In this document: one piece after another, positions 37,701 through 46,700 of the stretch
How the letters are laid out: each line of letters opens with the position of its first letter
Position numbering within the stretch: position 1 is the first letter of the stretch
Source: Nilaparvata lugens
Lineage: Eukaryota; Arthropoda; Insecta; Hemiptera; Delphacidae
Length of the DNA stretch: 64,000 bases
Reading direction: 5' to 3'
Assembly: GCF_014356525.2 (NCBI RefSeq)
Contig: NC_052511.1
Coordinates: 15,733,942 to 15,797,941 of the forward strand
Notes under the pieces: generated by a model
What the model was told of the DNA's origin: nothing
Databases searched by the model: none
What the model saw: only the letters and a program-made list of their open reading frames with translations
Position numbers and translations under genes: made by a program

Positions 37701-40700
37701 GTGCAACTCAAAGTTGATGTAATGTGGATATGAATAAATAGATACCTTCTTTTCTACTCTTCTTTGGTTACCTTGAGCCTTGAGTATCTGCGATATGGCC
37801 ATGGCAGAGTTGAACTGGTAGTCGCCGAACTTGTCGTATTTGGAGAGTTCGAGCAACACAGGCGCATCAGGCACATCACTGAATGCCCGGGCAATAGCCG
37901 TCGCGAACAGGGCTGCCAACCGTGCGCGAACGCTTGTCTCCTCCATTACGCTCTCGGGTGCCGAACCAGTCTTGCCAACTGGCGCCGTCGCCGTTACACT
38001 CTTGCCACCTGCCGACGACAGTTTCTTCTTTTCCTCTTCAATAGCCTGAAACATTAATAAATTGTTCAGATGCAACTTGTGGTATCAATAGCTGCGTAGA
38101 GACATAGAGAAAAATAGCATAAGTTCTTATAGAGAAAACAAAGAAGACATAGAGAAAATATAGCATTAGATCTTTTGACATTTAGAAAATAAAGCATAAT
38201 ATCTTATGCTATCTTTCTTCTACGGTACAGATTTATATGCCACGAAAACACGCCTTACGCTTTTCATCAGCTGATGCTACAGTATTGAACTGATGAAAAT
38301 AGCCCTAGATGTGGGAGCGGGTGGAGGTAGAAGTACGCCAACTGCGTATATCTGAATGCTGCTGCTGTATTCCTAATTATAAAATTACGACTAATTGACT
38401 CAAATAGCAGGTTCCAGTGAGAATATTATTTTTATGAGTTCTTAATGGGACTATTCATCCTCGCTGGAAATAGTCCCATTAAAAACCATGGGAATAATAT
38501 TTCAAGTCTACCGGATATGTGCACTGACATGTGGGATATCTATAAATGTGATATCATTAAATCTACTTGAAAAAAATGCTTCATGTAAAATGTTTAATTG
38601 AAATATTGAGAAAAAGGATGCATAGAGAAACATCTAAATATAACATGCTTTTTAAAAACTTTCACAGCATTATTTTAGTTGCTAAGCCACTTCCAAGCTG
38701 AATTAAATGCTTTTCTGATACCAACTGCCCTATTTCACACTAATAGTTTCTCCATAGACAAGATGGTTCTATGCCTTGGAAGAGCATAGTCCTCTACTTG
38801 GCACACACTATAAAAATGTGAATGTCTACACATCACTGCAATTCGGGTGATGTCGATGGCTAGGATTTCAATCATTCAACTAAGGGTTAAAATTCTGCCA
38901 CTCCTATAGCTGTCATGCGAATTGCTCAAGGCTTCATTTATATCTAAATATATATTTTTGGGTTCAAAATTTTATAAAATAACTTGATTAATTCAATATG
39001 AAGTGATATAAGTGTTATATTTAAATATAGTTTGGTGTTTTAATTTCTATAAATTCAAAATGTTTAGCTTGTATATATTTTTGGACGAAAATTGAACTTG
39101 AACGTTTCACAGTAGAAACATAACCTATTTTTTGGACATTTTATCAATTTATCAAAATTTGGGAATGGAATAGATTTGGGCCAAGCCTATTGTTCCTTCC
39201 TAATCATATTTATATGATTTGTAATTCTGTCCACGAATAAATAAATAAATATTTTCAACTAAAATATGATTGATAAAGTCACAATGTGTTTTTAAGGATT
39301 TTCTTTGTCAATGAAAGCCTCTTGTCCAAGTAAATCTCTTTACTGACGACTCAATGTAGATGAGCTCATTGAATAAGTAATTGAAATTCTTATAAGAACT
39401 TATGTACAGCCAACTCGAGATCATTATACTAGATAAAGGCCTGGTTGCACAACAGCCGGTTAAATTTTAACCGTGATTAATTTCACAAGAACCAATCCGA
39501 GAATAACTGGATTGAACATACTAGGCAATTATGTAAAAGATTAGCCTCAGCTTTATATGTTATCCAAAGAATCAGGAATACAACAAACGAAAAAACTGCT
39601 TTCACAACCTACCATGCACTGTTTGCCTCACTCCTGCGCTATGGTATTGTTGCATGGGGCGCAGCACCAATAAACTGCATAAATAGGATACTTCAAGTCC
39701 ACGCCAAATTACGCGGGGTCATATTTCTTCAACATGTTGCCGGAGCGAATAAAAATACTCAAGCATACTTAGCCGACACAATTTGAAAAATAATTGAAAG
39801 GGTACTTTATAGAACGTCCCTTCTACTCAGTGGAAGAATACACTAATGAGAACTCATACCGCCACCTAAGGACTCGATGACTACATTGCAGGACGCCCTG
39901 GATGCCTGCTAGACAACTCTGAGGGGATAAACCGATGACAACTCTCCGTTCCTAGGATCGTGATGAGGATACCAGAAGTAAGAAGAAGACGTTTTTGAAA
40001 AGACGGCTTCTCTGATTGGATTTCGTGGAATTAATCATGTTTAAAATTTAACCGGCTGTAGTGCAACCGGCTCAAATAATGGTAAATTGGGCGAATCTAA
40101 TTTTATAGTATAATATATTCTTACTGATCCATAATGATTGAATTTATTCATGAAATGTAAACTTATTTTATTATTTATTAAAAAAAAAGTCTGGCGGCAA
40201 AAATTATAAAATGTCAGTCTGGCGGCAGCAGCCGAACGAAACAGTCGCTTCTTATCGTTTCGATTAGAAATACGGATGAAACAGTGAAAGTGAGATAGGA
40301 GCCTTCTGACTGTGCTGCATAACCAAAAAGTGATTTTGAAAACAACGGTTTATTGTGTGTAAATACAGGAATTTCAATTATATACCTATTTGTGGGATCA
40401 AAGTATATATTATCACAATGTCGGTGTGCGGGAAGTGCCAGCAAACAGTAGTTAGGGCGGAGAAGGATAAAATAGAGTGTAATAGATGCGCTACTCTTTT
40501 TCACGGAAAGTGTGTGGATTTAACAGCTACTGAGATTGAGTTGCTGAGTAAAAAATTTTGGTCATGTGTGGGTTGCGAGAAGGATTTTCGTTTAGCTCGT
40601 GCAAGCGATTTTTCAACTCCAGTTAGGGTGACTGATAATGCGATGAATAGTTTGTCTGTTTCTGAACTGACTGTTGATTCTTTGAATAAAATTCTCGCAA

Positions 40701-43700
40701 AGTTCAAGGACGACATACTGGCTGGTCAAGACAGGATTTACAATGAACTTTCGGCATCTGTGAGGGAGTGTAAGGATAAGTTAACTGAGTTTGGCAATGT
40801 TTTGCTTACACAGGACGATCTTATTAGAACACAGAATGAAGTCATTCAACAACTGCGAACGGAAAATGAACTCTTGAAAAATAAGGTAATTGACTTGGAT
40901 GCTCGTGTCGATGACCAGGAGCAATACTCGCGGCGAAACACGCTTGAGATTTTCGGTATTCCCGAGTCTCGGGGTGAGAACGTGGAGGGGTTGGTCTTGG
41001 ACGTGTGTAAGGAGCTGGGATTGAACTTCAGTGCTGATGCAATCAGCATTGCGCATCGCTTGAAAAAATTCGGTAACCAGCGTTCGGCGGGTATTATTGT
41101 AAAATTTGTGCGGAGGAAGGATGCAGATGAACTTTTAAGAAAGCGCAAGGAGAAGCGTAATTTGGCGGCGCAAAATATTGGGTTTCCTGGAGACAAAAGC
41201 CCAATATTCATAGATCAATCATTAGCTCCGGGACGTAGTAAATTGTTTGCGGCGGCAAGGAAAGTCAGGACACAAAAAAAACTTCGCTATATGTGGGTCG
41301 ACCGATCAGGGGTAATCAAATTGAGAGCGACCGAAACTAGCAAGGTGGTCTCCATAAAAACCGAACAAGATCTAAGTGTGTTTGAATCTGACAAATAGAA
41401 AAAGACGTCTTATAGATGATTGAGTTCATACTTCAAATTTGTCATTAGTTTACGGAGTGGAATGTTTTTATTTTGTTGTAGGTATACTTTTTTAATGCCG
41501 TATACACAGCATTATATATATATATAATATATATATATATAATAGTAAAAAGACTATAGTAACACGCGAATGAACTCACATCTCTTTTTCTTTATAGTAA
41601 ATTGTAAGATCTAGTGGAGCAATTTCTTTTATTTTTTGTCCGTTATGTACCATGCTTATCCTTTTTTTATGTACTGTAAATTTCGCAATCAATATTCATG
41701 TTATCCTAATAATAATATGAATATAATTTATTCACTGCAGCTGATAATAAACTGTATTACTGAAGGCAATCAGGTGGGAGGATACACCGTTATATTTATT
41801 GCTTGAGTCGGTGATAGATAGAGGTGCTCATTGTTGGATATTTCATTTCTATCTCTGTAGATTGATAGCAGCTGTTGGATTAGAGGAAGAATAGTGAGCT
41901 CTAAAATAATCATGACTGATATTCTTATCGTTAAGGCCATTCCACACAGCACGTGGCGTGCGTGGCTGGACGCACGCTAGCTACTTTTCAAAACATCGCT
42001 TCCCAGCTAATCAAATGAAGCAATTCACATAGCAGCCACGGCCACGCGGCAACGCTTGCTATACTAGCCACGCGTGGCTACCGTTCGCTCTCTGAGCGAT
42101 CTTTTCAAACGTGTCCGGCCACGTTTTGGTCCGAGCATGCGCAGAACATATACTAGACGTATACTATTGTATAGAATGTATGCTATCATTGTCAGCCTCA
42201 ATGTCGCTCATTAAATGATGGAATTCGCCATAGGTCTTCCTTTTTTTATTGATTAGATGTACCCACTGGTCCCGTGCTGTCACCGAATACAATAAAACCA
42301 GCTCATTATCATTACTACTGCTGCTGTTGGAGTCATCAAACCAAGGTAAGCCACAAGAAAATCCAGATTGACACCACGGGACCGTCGGAGTTGACATCTT
42401 CCTGCATACTGACGGGAAACGTGGCCGGTATAGCATCGCAACAGTCGTGGCGGTGTGAATTGGCATGTGGCTAGCGTGGCTGGCGTGGTGTGCGTCCAGC
42501 CACGCACGCCACGTGCTGTGTGGAATGGCCTTTACAGTGGCATTCCATTCCATCTGAACCGAGCTCGTAAACAAGCGTTTAATTCTTTTTTAAATGAGCT
42601 GTAAACGGTATTATTTCATAGGGCAGCACAGCTTAGTTGCTTCTATTTTGTTTTGTTTCTCTTGTTGTTTATTAAATTTCATATATATTTTTTTAAAGTA
42701 GTTTTACATTATTCATATAGTTATATTAGTTGTGTTATCTATTATACAGATAGGAGTAGTATACTTATGATTAGGAACGAAAGAGAACTAGATAATCTTA
42801 ATAATGTTGTTTGTCAGGAATATGATAGTTTCTCTAGTTTCAATATTTTTTTTCAAGGTGGTGATGACAATCACACCTGACAAAAATTCATGAAAGAATT
42901 TTTCATGTTAATATTAGAAGCTACAACAATAATTTTGATGATTTAATGGTAGGAATGAGTAGCTTAAAAGAGAGTTGCGATCTTATAATTTTAACAGAAA
43001 CTTGGCTAAGTGAGGATGATATAGGACAAAACTTGGATGGTTATGATGTGATAAGGACACAGAAGAAGGTCAACCGAAATGATGGTGTTCTTATTTAGGC
43101 GAAGAAGTCTCTTGCGGCGGTAGGCCGTGATGTAGAAATAGGAGGAGTGATAGCAATTGATTTGAATTTTAAATACCACAATAAAGCTTATAATATAATC
43201 GCGGCCTATAGAACTCATGAATCATACGTTTATACATTTATTGACGAACTGAAACTTTATTTTGCTCAACTGAATAATACATCTAAGTCCATCATTTTTA
43301 TAGGAGATATAAATATAGACATATTACAGAGGGACGCCAAATCAGAACTCTACCTTGACACATTGTATGATGCTGGATTTATGTCCTGCATTGATAAGCC
43401 CACTAGAGTATCCACAATCACAGGTAGTAGCACGTGTCTTGAACACATATTTATCAAACAGTCAAGTAATGGCTTTAGGCCTATCCATACCGGTATTCTC
43501 CGGGTTGATATAACTGACCATTTCGGAATTGCAATTGAGATTATCACAAATGAGCAGACAAAGTTAATTCAGGACAAGGTAAATTTTTTCATTAATAAAC
43601 AATGTTTAATAGCTGAATTGGAAAGGCAAAGTTGGGAGAGTGTAACTAATGTTCATGATTTTAATCAGTCCGCGAACAGCTTTTTTGATATCATTGCGAA

Positions 43701-46700
43701 CGCCATAGATAATCCGAAAAAAAATATTAAAAAAGCCTAATGCGAAAAGTAAGCGACTCAAGCCTTGGATAACTCAAGATTTGGTTCGTTTGATAAGAGA
43801 GAGAGATAAATTAGGAAAACAGTTAAGAAGGCAACCTACTGATGTTCAATTGCAAAGATAATTTAAGGACTTTAGGAATGAGTTACATACTTTGATAAGG
43901 ACAGCCAAAAAAGATTATTACCGAAGTAGGATAAATGAAAGTAAGAATGATCCGAATTTTTTCTGGCAAACAGTTAATGAAATAGCAGGCAGGATAAATA
44001 CAAAAGATTCATTTCCTTTTGAAGGTTTCTCGAATGATTTAGATATTAGCGGAACAACAGACATAAGAGAGGCAGTTGCTGATAAATATAATAAATATTT
44101 TTCTTCAATTGGAGGTGTTCTGGCAGATAAAATCAGAGAAAGAATAGGCGATCCAATAGATGATTTTGATCAGAACTATGAATGTAATTCTCAATTCATC
44201 CTACAGCCTGTAACCGATGACGATATAACACAGATTGCAAATGAATTGAGGGGTGGATCAGCTCCAGGACATGATAATATATCAGCTAGTTTCCTGAAGA
44301 ATAATATTAGTCTATTCATTGTTCCCTTGAGACACATTTTCAATTTAAGTCTTAGCACTGGTGTTTTTCCTGATGTTTTTAAAGTGGCTAAGGTTTTCCC
44401 ACTATACAAGGGAGGTAATAAATCTGAATTGGGCAACTTCAGACCAATCTCTTTGCTCAGTGTATTTTCAAAAATATTGGAAAAAATAGTCAAAAACCAG
44501 CTTACCAAATTCTTAATGGAGGAGGCAATTTTGTCAGATAGACAGTTTGGGTTTAGAACGGATAGGAATGTGTCGGATGCCTTTTTTAGGTTGAATGAGG
44601 AGATCAATATGAACTTTGAATGTAACCAGCGAAGCTTACTAATTTTCATGGACCTTGCTAAGGCATTTGACACGGTTGATAGGACAATATTGCTTAGGAA
44701 GTTGTATTCATATGGAATTTGCGGTGAGTCTCATGATTGGTTCAAGTCATACCTGAGCAATAGGAAGCAGTTTATCCAAATTGATGATGTGCATAGTAGC
44801 CTGGAAACAATCAGGTATGGAGTAGTTCAAGGAAGCACATTGGGGCCTCTCCGATTTTTGTTGTACATAAATGATCTGTCGAGAGTAAGATTACAAGGTA
44901 GCCTGTATATGTTTGCTGACGATACTGCATTGTTGCTGTCGGGTAGAAATGTTGAAGAGGTTTACAATTAGGCTCGTAGTGACCTTGAGAAACTAAAAGA
45001 TTGGTTCGATAAAAATATAATGACCCTTAATGTTGTAACATATTTTAATTTGGATAGATAAATAAAAATCTCTAGTTGAAATATTTATAGGTCTAAGTGA
45101 AGTAATTGGCTAATATCGCCAAAGATGATAACGTTAAAGATGAGATAATATCAGACATCCTGGCTAAATTGTACAACAGCCGAAGAGGAATGGAAATAAT
45201 TTTTGCTACTATATAATATTATATAAAATATTGAAAATTGAGGTTAGGCATAAAACATTTACTGATCGGCGACCTAACGATCGACCGAGCCATACAACGT
45301 AGAATCTGACCAAACACCTTGGCAGAAATTCATTGTGGCAAAACAGTATGCAATTTGAGGAACTAAAAGTCTCACGTGGCTAATTATTGTAATGTATGAA
45401 ACAACTAATAATCTATAAAAAATTACTTGGCATGTAAAAAGCATATTTAAAAACGCCAACAAAAATAATTAAATGTATTAAGGAAGAAGGAGGTTACTGG
45501 GCGCATGAATACTGTAATAATTTGCATGCACCAATCAAATAGTGGCAATTGATAGGCGGCAATAGTGAGCCGATTCAAAAATATTTGTATATATTTCTAA
45601 AAATAATAAGAATTTATAAAAAAATGTTGTATAGTCTATGTTTTGGATATGGCCCGAAGACAAAGAAATTATTAAATATGTAATATAAGTAATAATTTAA
45701 TATTTTGGTACGGTCTATTTGAGCCTTGAATGGCGGAGGAATAGAATATTCAAATTTTATGTAAATTTAGAAATCGGAAATGAAAATTGTAAAAATGAGA
45801 AACGAGAACCACACTCGCCTGCCAACTACCACCATGAGAGGTCACCAAAAATTATAGAGCGTAATACCTTGCTATACCTTGTAATAATTTAAAGTTAAAT
45901 TGAATTACTAAATTTCTCATAAGACTTTGTGATGCTCTTATAAAGCAAAAGTCATTTTAAATAATTTTTAACCCCTTGGAAGAGACGACTCCGGCTACAA
46001 TAATCCAGGACCACCAGGAGTAGGATCGACATCAGCAGCTCATAGAAAATTCCGGCACGTGAGTGAAAAATATTGAAATAGTGATAGGGCGCCCTCAGTG
46101 CTTCTTATAAATTAAGAATTTGGTAAAAATACTTGCGCAAGTAAATGTAGTATGAAAGGTATTTTATTATATAGTAACGAATCAATCCACATATCAGAAG
46201 ATCTATCAATCAAATAAGGCTAAGATCTAGGCTGTTAATACAATATTCATATGATCATTAATTTCTGCAATATAATTTGCGACAATTTAATGTAGCTCTG
46301 ATTCACTAGATGAATTGCTCTATTTATTCCTTCAGGTGCCGAATCTCGCACCCTGAGATAAAAAATATATTTATTACAAAGAAATCTATTAGAAGCTATA
46401 GAATTTAATATATATATATATTGGGATTACTAGTTTGTCAATTTATCATGCTGACCTAAGAATTTAGTCTAAATAGAATTGTCCAATTCGACAAGTATTA
46501 GCAAGCTGATATCGCAGCTACATGCAAATAAATGCATATGATCATAAAAATGAAAGCACATGGTAACGTTTCGTGCTATGAAATTTAAAGAATAGTATTA
46601 GCCTGTGATATTTTATTGATTTCGATTATTATTTTTATCTTATATTATATATTTTTTGTCGCTCTATATATTTTTGCTCTGATTTATTTTTTGAGATATT

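Noticed and set aside
37764..38057. Two plus-strand ORFs of 97 and 72 codons
   Set aside because: Antisense of ArgRS exon 3.
40214..41211. Minus-strand ORFs of 71 to 121 codons
   Set aside because: They mirror the LINE ORF1 on the other strand and have no motifs.
42274..42507. Short ORFs in the Harbinger-type element
   Set aside because: Other frames of the transposase relic and of the GC-rich terminal repeats.
43006..44673. Minus-strand ORFs of 65 to 160 codons
   Set aside because: Antisense of the LINE endonuclease and reverse transcriptase.
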